From Buttiauxella sp035271705 (GTDB lineage Bacteria > Pseudomonadota > Gammaproteobacteria > Enterobacterales > Enterobacteriaceae): a DNA stretch of 64,000 bases. Within the stretch, counting starts at the first letter, position 1, and each line of letters begins with the position of its first letter. The notes beneath the pieces were generated by a model. It was not told the origin of the DNA. It ran no database searches and saw nothing but the letters and a program-made list of their open reading frames with translations. This document shows, piece after piece, positions 9,036-18,126 of this stretch. The stretch lies in the NCBI RefSeq assembly GCF_035271705.1, contig NZ_DATERI010000217.1, positions 3,596 to 67,595 on the forward strand, in the 5' to 3' direction. The position numbers and the translations under genes were made by a program.

Positions 9036-10102
9036 CAAAGCCCCTGTGCGTCAAAGTCGATTACCACGTCATTGCCTTTGGGCAGTGACTGGCAACTTAA
9101 GATGTAACCCGCCGCCAGTTGATCTGGCTCGAGGCTGTAATTGACGCCCATTTCCACTTCACCACTCACCACTTTGCAGCGACAAGTGGCGCACACGCCG
9201 CCTTTACAGGCGTAGGGCAGATCCGCGCCCTGGCGCAATGCCGCGTCGAGAATGCTTTCGTCGTGGGAGTCGAGGGTAATTTTGCGCTCACGCCCGTCCA
9301 GGCGCAGGGTCACCACTTTTCCGGCGGCCTGCTCCCGGCGCTCGCGGCTCGGTGCCGTGCCAGGTGTGTTGAAGTGTTCGATGAAAATGGCTTCTTTTGC
9401 GACGCCCATTGCAAGCAGCGCGGCCTCGGTTTCCTGCATCATGTTCTGTGGGCCACAAATAAAGGTCCGATCAAAGCCTTTTACATCCAGCAGATGGTCA
9501 CCCAGCGCTTTGACTTTCGCGCCGTCGAGTCGCCCACTGAGCAGTTCGCTTTCCTGCACTTCCTGGCTAAACAGATAGATAAGCTGCAAACGCTGCGTGT
9601 AGCGGTCTTTCAGGTCTGCCAGCGCCTGGCGGAACATCATGCTGCGGCTGCTACGGTTACCATAAACCAGCGTCACGCGGCTGTTCGCCTCAGTGGCCAG
9701 TGTGGCGCTAACAATAGCGAGCATTGGCGTGATGCCAGAACCGACCGCCAGGGCCAAATAGTTGCCTGTGGTAGCCGGTTGCGGCTGGTAACCAAATATC
9801 CCCTGCGGGATCATCACGTCCATCGCCGTTCCTGCCACTAAGTCGGTCAGCGCGTACTGGGAAAAGCGCCCGCCGTCGATGGCTTTCACCGCCACACAAA
9901 TCTCACCTGGCTGTTCGACGCGGCAAATGGAGTAGCAGCGGCGTAACTCTTCGCCACCCAGTCGCGTTTTCAGGGTCAAATGCTGGCCGGGTTTGAAAGC
10001 GTAATGTGCCTGCAAATCTGGAGGTACTGCAAAAGTGATGGCAACCGCTTCAGGAGTTTCCTGCTCAATGCGCGCCACCGTTAGCGAATGAAACGTTGTC
10101 AT
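9035..10102 (-). CDS. paaE: Phenylacetyl-CoA epoxidase reductase subunit PaaE
   Basis: 355 residues from ATG 10102; a longer open frame exists upstream, but homology begins at MTTFHSLTV. The N-terminal flavin/NADP-binding ferredoxin reductase domain shows RRCYSICR and GSGITPMLA. The C-terminal plant-type 2Fe-2S ferredoxin has cysteines in YACKGGVCATCRC plus a distal SCQ. It passes NADPH electrons to the PaaA di-iron site of the PaaABCE monooxygenase. Confidence 0.95.
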   Translation of the reverse strand: MTTFHSLTVARIEQETPEAVAITFAVPPDLQAHYAFKPGQHLTLKTRLGGEELRRCYSICRVEQPGEICVAVKAIDGGRFSQYALTDLVAGTAMDVMIPQGIFGYQPQPATTGNYLALAVGSGITPMLAIVSATLATEANSRVTLVYGNRSSRSMMFRQALADLKDRYTQRLQLIYLFSQEVQESELLSGRLDGAKVKALGDHLLDVKGFDRTFICGPQNMMQETEAALLAMGVAKEAIFIEHFNTPGTAPSRERREQAAGKVVTLRLDGRERKITLDSHDESILDAALRQGADLPYACKGGVCATCRCKVVSGEVEMGVNYSLEPDQLAAGYILSCQSLPKGNDVVIDFDAQGL

Positions 10103-10109
10103 GGCAACC

Positions 10110-10610
10110 TCAAATACATTTAAAGTAATCAAAGGGTTCACGGCAGCTATCGCAGCGATATAACGCTTTGCAGGCCGTCGATCCGAATTCACTAATCAGC
10201 GAGGTATGCACACTGCCGCAGCGCGGGCAACTCACGTCTACCGCGGCTGATGTAGCGTGGCAAGCGTGCCCTTGTGGCGGGCTGATGCCGTATTCACGCA
10301 AACGTGTTTTGGCCGCAGGCGTCATCCAGTCGGTAGTCCACGCCGGGTGCAGCATCTGTTCAATGTGCACCGGATGAAGGTCCGCTTTCTCCATCGCTTC
10401 ATTAATCGCCTTGAGCAGAAACTCGGTGGCCGGGCAGCCCGAATAGGTTGGCGTGAAACCAATGTGCCAGCCGTCAGCCCGATGGTGAACGCTGCGCACC
10501 ATACCGAGATCGGTGATGGTCAGCACCGGGATTTCAGGGTCGCTGATTTGCCCGAGAATGCGCCATACTTCGCGAGTTTGCGCCGGTTCAACCACATCGA
10601 GAGTTTGCAT
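10110..10610 (-). CDS. paaD: Phenylacetate epoxidase maturation protein PaaD
   Basis: 166 residues from ATG 10610. The N-terminal MIP18/DUF59-type domain contains DPEIPVLTITDLGMV and the TYSGCPA motif. The C-terminal zinc-ribbon-like part carries CPRCGS and CDSC. PaaD is needed for epoxidase function, probably in iron-sulfur or di-iron assembly. It fits between paaC and paaE with gaps of 7-10 bases. Confidence 0.93.
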   Translation of the reverse strand: MQTLDVVEPAQTREVWRILGQISDPEIPVLTITDLGMVRSVHHRADGWHIGFTPTYSGCPATEFLLKAINEAMEKADLHPVHIEQMLHPAWTTDWMTPAAKTRLREYGISPPQGHACHATSAAVDVSCPRCGSVHTSLISEFGSTACKALYRCDSCREPFDYFKCI

Positions 10611-10620
10611 CTTTACCTCA

Positions 10621-11376
10621 CTACCATTGCTGATTGGGGTACGCGCGTTGCAGATACTGCATTTCTGCCAGCAGCGGTCCGAGATGTTCGGTGTGCAGCC
10701 CCTGTTTACCGCCCGTGCGATATTGCGCTTCCTGCGGTTTAACCAGCGTTGCCTCAAGCAGACCACCGAATACTTCTGCTTCCCAGGCCGCACGCAGCGT
10801 GCGTGGGTCCACCGCGATGCCAAGTTCTGCGAGGCTGATTTCCAGCTCGTCGGCTTCAAACATTTCACCGCTAAAACGCCACAGTTTGTTCAGCGAGTGC
10901 TGCATTTTTTGCTGGGATAATTCGGTACCGTTGCCTAAGCGAACCAACCAACCACGGCTGAATCGCAAGTGATAACGCACTTCTTTGATGGCTTTCGCGG
11001 CAATGGCGGCAAGCTGTGCATCGCGGCTGGCAGCCAGGCGCTCAAACAGCACCACATGCCAGGCATCCAGCAGATACTGGCGCATCAAGGTGTCGGCAAA
11101 ATCGCCGTTCGGTTGCTCTGCCAGTAACACATTGCGGTACTGACGTTCGTCGCGGCCAAATGCCAGTTTGTCTTCATCAAACTCTTCGCCCTGAAGTTCG
11201 GCGGCATAGGTGAGGAAATTGCGCGCCTGGCCGAGTAAATCCAGGCCGATATTGGCCAGCGCCAGGTCAATCTCCAGCTCCGGCGCGTGTCCACACCACG
11301 CCGTTAAGCGCTGTGCCAGCACCAGGCAGGTGTCGCCGATACGCAAGGTGTAGGTGGTTAATGGGGAATAAGTCAT
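10621..11376 (-). CDS. paaC: Phenylacetyl-CoA epoxidase structural subunit PaaC
   Basis: 251 residues from ATG 11376, which has a GAGG ribosome binding site; a GTG at 11388 that overlaps the paaB stop is the alternative. Ferritin-like helical subunit that pairs with PaaA and helps form the CoA substrate pocket. Conserved segments include CGHAPELEIDLALANIGLDLLG and LRFSRGWLVRLGNGT. It lacks a full di-iron ligand set, as is known for PaaC. Confidence 0.94.
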   Translation of the reverse strand: MTYSPLTTYTLRIGDTCLVLAQRLTAWCGHAPELEIDLALANIGLDLLGQARNFLTYAAELQGEEFDEDKLAFGRDERQYRNVLLAEQPNGDFADTLMRQYLLDAWHVVLFERLAASRDAQLAAIAAKAIKEVRYHLRFSRGWLVRLGNGTELSQQKMQHSLNKLWRFSGEMFEADELEISLAELGIAVDPRTLRAAWEAEVFGGLLEATLVKPQEAQYRTGGKQGLHTEHLGPLLAEMQYLQRAYPNQQW

Positions 11377-11384
11377 TTCGCGCC

Positions 11385-11672
11385 TCACATGTGCTCGATG
11401 CCATCAGGGATGGTGTAGAACGTCGGGTGGCGATAAATTTTTGTTTCCGCCGGATCAAAAAAGGCACCGCGTTCTTCAGGCTGGGAAGCAACGATTTCGC
11501 TCGCTTTCACCACCCAGATTGAGCAGCCTTCACTGCGGCGGGTGTAGGCATCCCGAGCGTTTTCCAGCGCCATTTGTTCATCAGCGGCGTGCAAGCTGCC
11601 GACGTGACGATGGGACAAACCCTGTTTGCTGCGGATAAACACTTCGTATAACGGCCAGTGAACTTTGCTCAT
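11385..11672 (-). CDS. paaB: Phenylacetyl-CoA epoxidase subunit PaaB
   Basis: 95 residues from ATG 11672, equal to E. coli PaaB. It is strongly conserved (GLSHRHVGSLHAAD, YTRRSEGCSIWVVKA, HPTFYTIPDGIEHM). The subunit bridges PaaAC heterodimers in the epoxidase complex. It has no other known catalytic role. Confidence 0.95.
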   Translation of the reverse strand: MSKVHWPLYEVFIRSKQGLSHRHVGSLHAADEQMALENARDAYTRRSEGCSIWVVKASEIVASQPEERGAFFDPAETKIYRHPTFYTIPDGIEHM

Positions 11673-11683
11673 AACATTCTCCT

Positions 11684-12613
11684 TTACGCGACGTTGCGGG
11701 CGTGTTGTTTTTCGGCGTAAGCCAGGGCGGCTTCTCGTACCCAAGTGCCCTCTTCCCAGGCTTTGCGTTTGGCGGCCAGCCGCTCTTCGTTGCACAGCCC
11801 GCGTCCTGCGATCACTTCATTAAATTCGTGCCAGTCAATTTCGCTGAATTCGTAATGCCCGGTGGTGTCGTTCCAGTGCAGACCGTCGTCCGGTACCGTC
11901 ATGCCAAGCATTTCAACTTGCGGCACGGTGTTATCCACAAAGCGCTGGCGCAGCTCGTCATTACCAAAACGTTTGATTTTCCAGGCCAGGCTCTGGGCGC
12001 TATTCGGTGAGTTGTCATCGTTCGGGCCAAACATCATCAACGCAGGCCACCAGAAACGGTTGATGGCGTCTTGCAACATCTGGCGTTGCTCTTCGCTACC
12101 CTGAGCCAGCACGTTGCAGGCTTCAAAACCCTGGCGCTGGTGGAAGCTCTCTTCTTTGCAGATTTTCACCATCGCACGGGCATACGGGCCGTAAGAGGTA
12201 CGGCACAGAGCGACCTGATTAACAATCGCCGCGCCATCGACCAACCAGCCGATCACGCCAATATCCGCCCAGTTGAGCGTGGGGTAATTGAAGATGGAGG
12301 AGTATTTCATCTTGCCGTCGAGCATCTTCTGGTAGATGTCTTCTCGTGCGCAGCCGAGTGTTTCCGCGGCGCTATACAGATAAAGCCCGTGTCCAGCTTC
12401 GTCTTGCACCTTGGCTAACAAAATGGCTTTGCGCTTCAGACTCGGTGCGCGGGTCAGCCAGTTACCTTCCGGCAGCATGCCCACAATCTCGGAATGGGCG
12501 TGTTGCCCAATCTGGCGGATCAGCGTTTTGCGGTATTCGTCCGGCATCCAATCCTGCGCTTCAATCGCAATTTCCTGTGCGATTCGCTCATCAAAGCGGT
12601 GTTGTTCAGTCAC
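11684..12613 (-). CDS. paaA: Phenylacetyl-CoA epoxidase catalytic di-iron subunit PaaA
   Basis: 309 residues, the same length as in E. coli. Ferritin-like di-iron oxygenase with ligand motifs DEAGH (within LLAKVQDEAGHGLYLYSAAE) and EESFH (CKEESFHQRQGFEAC). It inserts one oxygen atom into the aromatic ring of phenylacetyl-CoA. It is the first gene of the long paaABCDEFGHIJK operon, divergent from paaZ. Confidence 0.96.
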   Translation of the reverse strand: MTEQHRFDERIAQEIAIEAQDWMPDEYRKTLIRQIGQHAHSEIVGMLPEGNWLTRAPSLKRKAILLAKVQDEAGHGLYLYSAAETLGCAREDIYQKMLDGKMKYSSIFNYPTLNWADIGVIGWLVDGAAIVNQVALCRTSYGPYARAMVKICKEESFHQRQGFEACNVLAQGSEEQRQMLQDAINRFWWPALMMFGPNDDNSPNSAQSLAWKIKRFGNDELRQRFVDNTVPQVEMLGMTVPDDGLHWNDTTGHYEFSEIDWHEFNEVIAGRGLCNEERLAAKRKAWEEGTWVREAALAYAEKQHARNVA

Positions 12614-12899
12614 GTCATCACCTTTTATGATTCAAAAAAGATTCGATAATTACGGTTTTGCGAATCACTTGATGATTAAAAGTTACAGACAAGTTAACTA
12701 AAACACCAAAATTATCACACATACTTTGTGAGCATTATCACGATAAATATCAATTATTACTTATTATTCATATGCATGAAAAAATACCGAAAAACACGCC
12801 AAATCACATTGTTAATATATTATTAAATTACATCTTGATTTTTATGATTCACAAATCAACCATTGATGCAATTAAACGTAATTCTTAGTGGAGTGCGAA
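12614..12899. promoter_or_regulatory. paaA/paaZ divergent control region with PaaX and CRP sites
   Basis: This AT-rich 286-base region separates the two main paa transcripts. Facing half-sites TGATTC (12628-12633) and GAATCA (12662-12667), 28 bases apart, have the form reported for PaaX operators. A second TGATTC with a poorer partner is at 12845-12850 next to paaZ. A near-perfect CRP site, TGTGA-GCATTA-TCACG, lies at 12727-12742. This matches the known logic of PaaX repression and CRP-cAMP activation. Binding is inferred from motif and context. Confidence 0.65.
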
Positions 12900-14930
12900 A
12901 TGCAACAGTTAACAAGTTATCTGTCAGGTTTTTGGGTGATGGGACACGGCAAAGAACGCACGATAAATCATGCAATTAGCGGCGAAGCACTGTATCAGGT
13001 GACGAGTGAAGGGTTGGATATGGCGCACGCCCGCCGTTACGCCATCGACAACGGTGGTACTGCATTACGCGAGATGACCTTTGTGCAACGCGCCGCCATG
13101 ATCAAAGCGGTAGCGAAACATCTGTTGGCCAATAAAGAATCGTTTTACGCCATTTCATATCAGACAGGTGCAACGCGAGCAGATAGCTGGGTGGATATTG
13201 AAGGGGGTATCGGCACCCTGTTCGCTTATGCGGGCATGGGGAACCGCGAATTGCCGGATGACGTGTTGTGGCCAGAAGACGAAATGATCCCGCTGTCGAA
13301 ACAAGGTGGATTTGCCGCCCGCCATGTGCTGACGTCTAAGTCCGGCATGGCGTTACACATCAATGCGTTTAACTTCCCGTGCTGGGGAATGCTGGAAAAA
13401 CTGGCTCCGACGTGGCTTGCCGGTATGCCTGCCATGATCAAACCTGGTACCGCGAGCGCCCAGTTAACGCACGCAATGGTGAAATCGATTGTTGATTCAG
13501 GGCTGGTGCCGGATGGTGCCATCAGCCTGATTTGCGGCGGCGTGGCTAACCTGTTTGATTTGCTCGACGAGCAGGATGTGGTGACATTTACCGGTTCTGC
13601 CAGTACCGGTCAAAAGTTACGTTGTCACTCTAATATTATTGCCCGTTCAATACCCTTCACCATGGAAGCCGATTCCTTGAACTGTTGTGTACTGGGGGAA
13701 GATATCACCCCAGAACAGCCTGAATTTGCACTGTTTATCCGTGAAGTGGTGCGCGAAATGACGGCAAAAGCTGGGCAAAAATGTACCGCTATTCGCCGCA
13801 TCATGGTTCCACAGGCGCAACTGGAAAGCGTCACACAAGCATTGCAGGCAAAACTTACCAAAATCCAGCCCGGCGACCCCGCTCAGGAAGGCGTGAAGAT
13901 GGGCGCTTTGGTCAGCATTGAACAGCGTGATGATGTCCAAAGCAAAGTGCAGCAGTTGATTAACGCTGGTTGCAAAGTGGTGGTTGGCGGCCAGGCCGAT
14001 ACCACTCGCGCTGGGGCATTTTTCCCACCGACGCTGTTGCTGTGCCAACAACCGGATGAAACCCCTGCGGTTCACGAACTGGAAGCTTTCGGCCCCGTTG
14101 CCACCGTAATGCCTTATCAAAATGCGGAACACGCAATGGCGCTGGCGCGTGCCGGCCAGGGGAGCCTTGCGGGGACGCTGGTGACAGCTAATGGCGATAT
14201 TGCGCGCCAGTTTATTTTGGGTGCTGCGCGGGCGCATGGACGTATTCAGGTGCTGAATCAAGAATCATCGGTGGAATCTACCGGCCACGGTTCGCCATTA
14301 CCAATGCTGGTACACGGCGGCCCAGGGCGTGCTGGGGGTGGCGAAGAACTCGGTGGCTTGCGTGCGGTGAAACATTACATGCAACGTACGGCGATTCAGG
14401 GTAGCCCATCAATGCTTGCGGCGGTGAGTAAACAGTGGAGCTACGGGGCGGCTGTGAAAGAGGATGCCGTTCACCCTTTCCGTAAGCACTTCGAGGAGTT
14501 ACAGATTGGCGAAAGTCTGCTGACGGCACGGCGCACCATTACCGAAGCCGATATTGTGAATTTTGCCAACCTCAGTGGCGACCATTTCTATGCCCACGTC
14601 GATAAAATCGGGGCGGCAGAATCGTTCTTTGGTGAGCGCGTGGCACACGGCTACTTTGTGGTTTCTGCCGCAGCGGGGCTGTTTGTTGACCCAGGTGTGG
14701 GGCCTGTTATCGCCAACTACGGCATGGAAAACTTGCGTTTTATCGAACCGGTGAAAATCGGCGATACCCTGCAAGTGCGCCTGACCTGTAAACGCAAAAC
14801 GGCCAAGCCACAGAAAACCGCAGAAGATAAGCCAGTCGGCGTCGTGGAATGGGCGGTAGAAGTCCTAAATCAGGACAACCAGTCTGTGGCGTTATATTCC
14901 ATTTTGACGCTGGTTGCGCGCAGGAATTAA
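12900..14930 (+). CDS. paaZ: Bifunctional oxepin-CoA hydrolase / dehydrogenase PaaZ
   Basis: 676 residues from the ATG at 12900 (E. coli 681). The N-terminal ~520 residues form an aldehyde dehydrogenase domain with the catalytic Glu in FTMEADSLNCC and Cys in AGQKCTAIRR. The C-terminal ~150 residues are an R-specific hydratase (MaoC-like hot dog) with SGDHFYAHVD and HGYFVVSAAAG. It opens the oxepin ring and oxidises the resulting semialdehyde. An upstream in-frame ATG at 12888 is possible but gives a non-homologous extension. Confidence 0.95.
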   Translation: MQQLTSYLSGFWVMGHGKERTINHAISGEALYQVTSEGLDMAHARRYAIDNGGTALREMTFVQRAAMIKAVAKHLLANKESFYAISYQTGATRADSWVDIEGGIGTLFAYAGMGNRELPDDVLWPEDEMIPLSKQGGFAARHVLTSKSGMALHINAFNFPCWGMLEKLAPTWLAGMPAMIKPGTASAQLTHAMVKSIVDSGLVPDGAISLICGGVANLFDLLDEQDVVTFTGSASTGQKLRCHSNIIARSIPFTMEADSLNCCVLGEDITPEQPEFALFIREVVREMTAKAGQKCTAIRRIMVPQAQLESVTQALQAKLTKIQPGDPAQEGVKMGALVSIEQRDDVQSKVQQLINAGCKVVVGGQADTTRAGAFFPPTLLLCQQPDETPAVHELEAFGPVATVMPYQNAEHAMALARAGQGSLAGTLVTANGDIARQFILGAARAHGRIQVLNQESSVESTGHGSPLPMLVHGGPGRAGGGEELGGLRAVKHYMQRTAIQGSPSMLAAVSKQWSYGAAVKEDAVHPFRKHFEELQIGESLLTARRTITEADIVNFANLSGDHFYAHVDKIGAAESFFGERVAHGYFVVSAAAGLFVDPGVGPVIANYGMENLRFIEPVKIGDTLQVRLTCKRKTAKPQKTAEDKPVGVVEWAVEVLNQDNQSVALYSILTLVARRN

Positions 14931-14938
14931 GCATTTTT

Positions 14939-15020
14939 GTCGGATGACGTAACGCTTATCCGACCTAAGAATGGCCGGAGTTTTGTGTAGGGTGGATAAG
15001 CATAGCGTCATCCACCCTTA
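14939..15020. repeat. REP/BIME-like palindromic element
   Basis: Two inverted REP-type units (CGGATGACGTAACGCTTATCCG and GGTGGATAAGCATAGCGTCATCC) lie in the 218-base gap between paaZ and tynA. The remainder up to 15148 is AT-rich and probably holds the tynA promoter. Confidence 0.75.
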
Positions 15021-15148
15021 ATTTGGCAAGGCCAACAAACAAGTTGGCAAGCAGCACAATATCTCTTGTCGCAGAAGTTGTTATTTTGAATTCATGCCTT
15101 TTTGTCAACACACAACAATAAATTACATCAGCCAAGAGTGAGAATTTC

Positions 15149-17410
15149 ATGAATTTAACAACCGGAAAGAAAGCCCTGGCTTTAGCCATCGCACTCCTGA
15201 CATCTTCAGGCGCCCTTGCCCACAGCAACGCCGCTAAGATGGTGCCGATGGAAAAAACTCTGACGGAGTTTGGTGCTGATATTCAGTGGGATGGCTATGC
15301 ACAGATGTACACCATCGTTAAAGATGGTGCGTTTGTGAAAGTAAAACCCAATACCAAATCGGCGATAGTGAATGGCAAAACATTACAGCTACAAGTGCCG
15401 ATTATCTTCAAAAATAAGAAGGCATATATTTCTGAAGGCTTTATTAACGAGGTTTTCCAGTCTGGTCTGGATCAAACTTTCGCAGTTGAGAAAAAGCCGC
15501 ATCCACTTAATTCATTAACCGCAGATGAAATATCAAAAGCGGTGTCGATTGTTCAGGCCGCTCCGGACTTTAAAAGCGGGACGCGTTTTACTGAAATATC
15601 CCTGCACGAGCCACCGAAAGACCAGGTTTGGCAGTTCGTGATGAGCGGCCAGGCGGTGACAGCACCTCGTCAGGCGGATGTGATTATGCTCGACGGGATT
15701 CATATCGTTGAAGGTGTGGTGGATTTGGACGCCGGTAAAGTGGTGTCATGGACACCGATTGAAGGCGCACATGGCATGGTCTTGATCGATGATTTCTTCA
15801 GCGTACAGAGCATTATCAACGGCAGCAAAGAGTACGCTGAAGCGCTGAAAAAACATGGTGTCGACGACCCAACCAAAGTGATTACCACCCCGCTGACGGT
15901 GGGCTTCTTTGATGGTAAAGATGGCCTGGAACATAACCAGCGCCTGCTGAAAGTGGTGAGTTATCTTGATACGGGCGATGGCAACTACTGGGCGCATCCG
16001 ATTGAAAACCTTGTCGCCGTGGTTGATCTTGAGCAGAAGAAAATCATCAAGATTGAAGAAGGCCAGGTGATCCCGGTGCCGATGAATCCGCGTCCGTTTG
16101 ATGGCCGTGACCGCGTAGCGCCGACGGTTAAGCCGTTAGAAATTGTTGAGCCAGAAGGCAAAAACTACACCATTACTGGCGATACCATTCACTGGCAGAA
16201 CTGGGATTTCCACCTGCGCCTGAACTCCCGCGTCGGGCCGATTCTTTCGACCGTGACTTATAACGACAACGGCAACAAACGCAAAGTGATGTACGAAGGG
16301 TCTCTCGGCGGCATGATTGTCCCTTATGGTGACCCTGATGTTGGCTGGTATTTCAAAGCTTATCTGGATGCGGGTGATTACGGCATGGGTACGCTGACAT
16401 CCCCTCTAGCTCGCGGCAAAGATGCGCCAGTGAATGCGGTTTTGCTGGATGAAACTATTGCTGATTACACCGGGAAACCGACCACCATCCCACACGCGGT
16501 TGCGGTATTTGAGCGCTACGCAGGGCCTGAATATAAACATCAGGAAATGGGGCAACCGAATATCAGTACCGAACGTCGGGAATTGGTGGTGCGTTGGGTC
16601 AGTACCGTGGGTAACTACGATTACATCTTTGACTGGGTATTCCACCAGAACGGCACCATCGGCATTGATGCTGGCGCAACCGGTATTGAAGCGGTGAAAG
16701 GCGTGAAAGCCAAAACCATGCACGATGAAACCGCCAAAGACGACACCCAATACGGCACGCTTATCGACCACAATATTGTTGGCACCACGCACCAACATAT
16801 CTACAACTTCCGCCTGGATATGGATGTAGATGGTGAGAACAACAAACTGGTCGCACTCGACCCGGAAGTGAAACCGAACACCGCTGGCGGCCCGCGCACC
16901 AGTACTATGCAAATCAACCAGCACGATATTAGTACTGAGCAGGAAGCGGCACAGAAGTTTGACCCAGGTACCATTCGTTTACTGAGTAACACCAGTAAAG
17001 AGAACAAAATGGGCAATCCGGTTTCGTACCAAATCATTCCGTTTGCAGGCGGCACGCATCCGGTGGCGTCCGGCGCGAAGTTCGCCCCGGATGAGTGGAT
17101 TTATAACCGCCTGAGTTTTATGGATAAACAACTGTGGGTGACACGTTACAACCCTGAAGAACGTTATCCGGAAGGCAAATACCCGAACCGTTCGGCGCAC
17201 GACACCGGTCTTGGCCAGTACAGCAAAGATAATCAGACGCTGGATAACCAGGATGATGTGGTCTGGATGACAACCGGCACCACTCACGTCGCCCGCGCCG
17301 AAGAGTGGCCAATCATGCCAACGGAATGGGTTCACACGCTGCTGAAACCGTGGAACTTCTTTAATGAGACGCCAACGCTGAATCTGGCGGGGAAAAAAGA
17401 GCAGAAATAA
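15149..17410 (+). CDS. tynA: Periplasmic copper/TPQ primary amine oxidase TynA
   Basis: 753 residues (E. coli 757) with a signal peptide (TGKKALALAIALLTSSGALAHS). Oxidative deamination of phenylethylamine or tyramine gives the aldehyde, ammonia and H2O2. The TPQ precursor Tyr490 lies in VGNYDYIF. Copper ligands are His548 and His550 (GTTHQH) and His713 (GTTHVAR), and the catalytic base lies in YLDAGDYGMG. The E. coli-type N-terminal D1 domain is present. With feaB and feaR it feeds phenylacetate into the paa pathway; FeaR is the expected activator. Confidence 0.95.
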   Translation: MNLTTGKKALALAIALLTSSGALAHSNAAKMVPMEKTLTEFGADIQWDGYAQMYTIVKDGAFVKVKPNTKSAIVNGKTLQLQVPIIFKNKKAYISEGFINEVFQSGLDQTFAVEKKPHPLNSLTADEISKAVSIVQAAPDFKSGTRFTEISLHEPPKDQVWQFVMSGQAVTAPRQADVIMLDGIHIVEGVVDLDAGKVVSWTPIEGAHGMVLIDDFFSVQSIINGSKEYAEALKKHGVDDPTKVITTPLTVGFFDGKDGLEHNQRLLKVVSYLDTGDGNYWAHPIENLVAVVDLEQKKIIKIEEGQVIPVPMNPRPFDGRDRVAPTVKPLEIVEPEGKNYTITGDTIHWQNWDFHLRLNSRVGPILSTVTYNDNGNKRKVMYEGSLGGMIVPYGDPDVGWYFKAYLDAGDYGMGTLTSPLARGKDAPVNAVLLDETIADYTGKPTTIPHAVAVFERYAGPEYKHQEMGQPNISTERRELVVRWVSTVGNYDYIFDWVFHQNGTIGIDAGATGIEAVKGVKAKTMHDETAKDDTQYGTLIDHNIVGTTHQHIYNFRLDMDVDGENNKLVALDPEVKPNTAGGPRTSTMQINQHDISTEQEAAQKFDPGTIRLLSNTSKENKMGNPVSYQIIPFAGGTHPVASGAKFAPDEWIYNRLSFMDKQLWVTRYNPEERYPEGKYPNRSAHDTGLGQYSKDNQTLDNQDDVVWMTTGTTHVARAEEWPIMPTEWVHTLLKPWNFFNETPTLNLAGKKEQK

Positions 17411-17411
17411 C

Positions 17412-17508
17412 AGCCGGATGACGCAGCACTTATCCGCCCTACGATAACCGAGTTAACGGGTTTTGCAGGGCGAATAAGCGCAAACGTCATCCGCCCTTAT
17501 TCCTCGGT
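17412..17508. repeat. REP/BIME-like element
   Basis: Inverted REP-type units (CCGGATGACGCAGCACTTATCCGC ... GGGCGAATAAGCG) lie between tynA and the convergent lipoprotein gene. The stretch at 17467-17507 recurs identically at 18459-18499. Confidence 0.75.
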
Positions 17509-17539
17509 GTTACACGTGTGTATTTGAAATATTACTCAC

Positions 17540-18013
17540 TCAGTTATCGCAGTGGCCTTGTTTGGCCATGCGGACTTCTGGTTTAGAGACAACGCGTGTG
17601 CCTTCGGTTTCAGTTGATTCACTTACACCCGCACCACCAACGAATGCGCCCATTTTAATATATTGCCTGATAAAGTAATTTTTCCCGGCTTTCATGAACA
17701 AAGACAGATCATTTGCTGAAAATTCAGACTCAGTTGAAACCTTGTGAGTCTGATCGCCGGTTACTTGCATATAGAAAAAGGTTCTATCCGCAGTTTCACC
17801 AATACATTTTCCATCAACATAGAGATCTTTCTTGAGTGCTTTACCCACGAAACTGTCGCGATAAATATATAATCCAGCTTTATTCTGCTCCGGTGCAGGG
17901 AATGCTTTCGCGGCGATGGACTCTGGCTCTGGAGCCAATGGGACGCTGGCACAGCCACTGAGCAGTAAAGCGGTCAAAACAACGGCAGACAGAAATAAAT
18001 TTTTGGTTTTCAT
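17540..18013 (-). CDS. Small lipoprotein of the DUF2846 type
   Basis: 157 residues. A lipoprotein signal peptide ends in the lipobox LLLSGC (Cys at residue 21). The mature part has the pattern AGLYIYRDS...KDLYVDGKCIGETADRTFFYMQVTGDQTH...FSANDLSLFMKAGKNYFIRQYIKMG, which resembles DUF2846 lipoproteins. Those are beta-rich and of unknown function. It is monocistronic, and its leader carries three tandem 16-base repeats. No function is assigned. Confidence 0.72.
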   Translation of the reverse strand: MKTKNLFLSAVVLTALLLSGCASVPLAPEPESIAAKAFPAPEQNKAGLYIYRDSFVGKALKKDLYVDGKCIGETADRTFFYMQVTGDQTHKVSTESEFSANDLSLFMKAGKNYFIRQYIKMGAFVGGAGVSESTETEGTRVVSKPEVRMAKQGHCDN

Positions 18014-18029
18014 CCAAACAAATCCTTGT

Positions 18030-18077
18030 AGTTAAGTAATTTAATAGTTAAGCAATGTAATAGTCGATTAATGCAAT
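18030..18077. repeat. Three tandem 16-base repeats in the lipoprotein leader
   Basis: Three consecutive 16-base units, AGTTAAGTAATTTAAT (18030), AGTTAAGCAATGTAAT (18046) and AGTCGATTAATGCAAT (18062), lie directly upstream of the minus-strand lipoprotein start at 18013. The phasing is exact, with divergence rising away from the gene. They could be regulator half-sites or simple duplication. Confidence 0.6.
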
Positions 18078-18104
18078 TTCTAATTTTAAATAAAAAAATA
18101 CGCG

Positions 18105-18126
18105 CAAGAATCTATTAGGATTCTTG
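18105..18126 (-). terminator. Probable terminator upstream of the lipoprotein gene
   Basis: An 8-bp perfect stem CAAGAATC/GATTCTTG with a 6-base loop. Read on the minus strand it is followed after a few bases by a run of seven T. It would end transcripts coming from the cupin direction. Confidence 0.5.

Noticed and set aside
9119..9841. 240-codon open frame opposite paaE
   Set aside because: Fully antisense to paaE with His/Ala-rich composition; no family resemblance.
13647..14261. 204-codon open frame opposite paaZ
   Set aside because: Shadow of paaZ; no recognisable domain and no start context.
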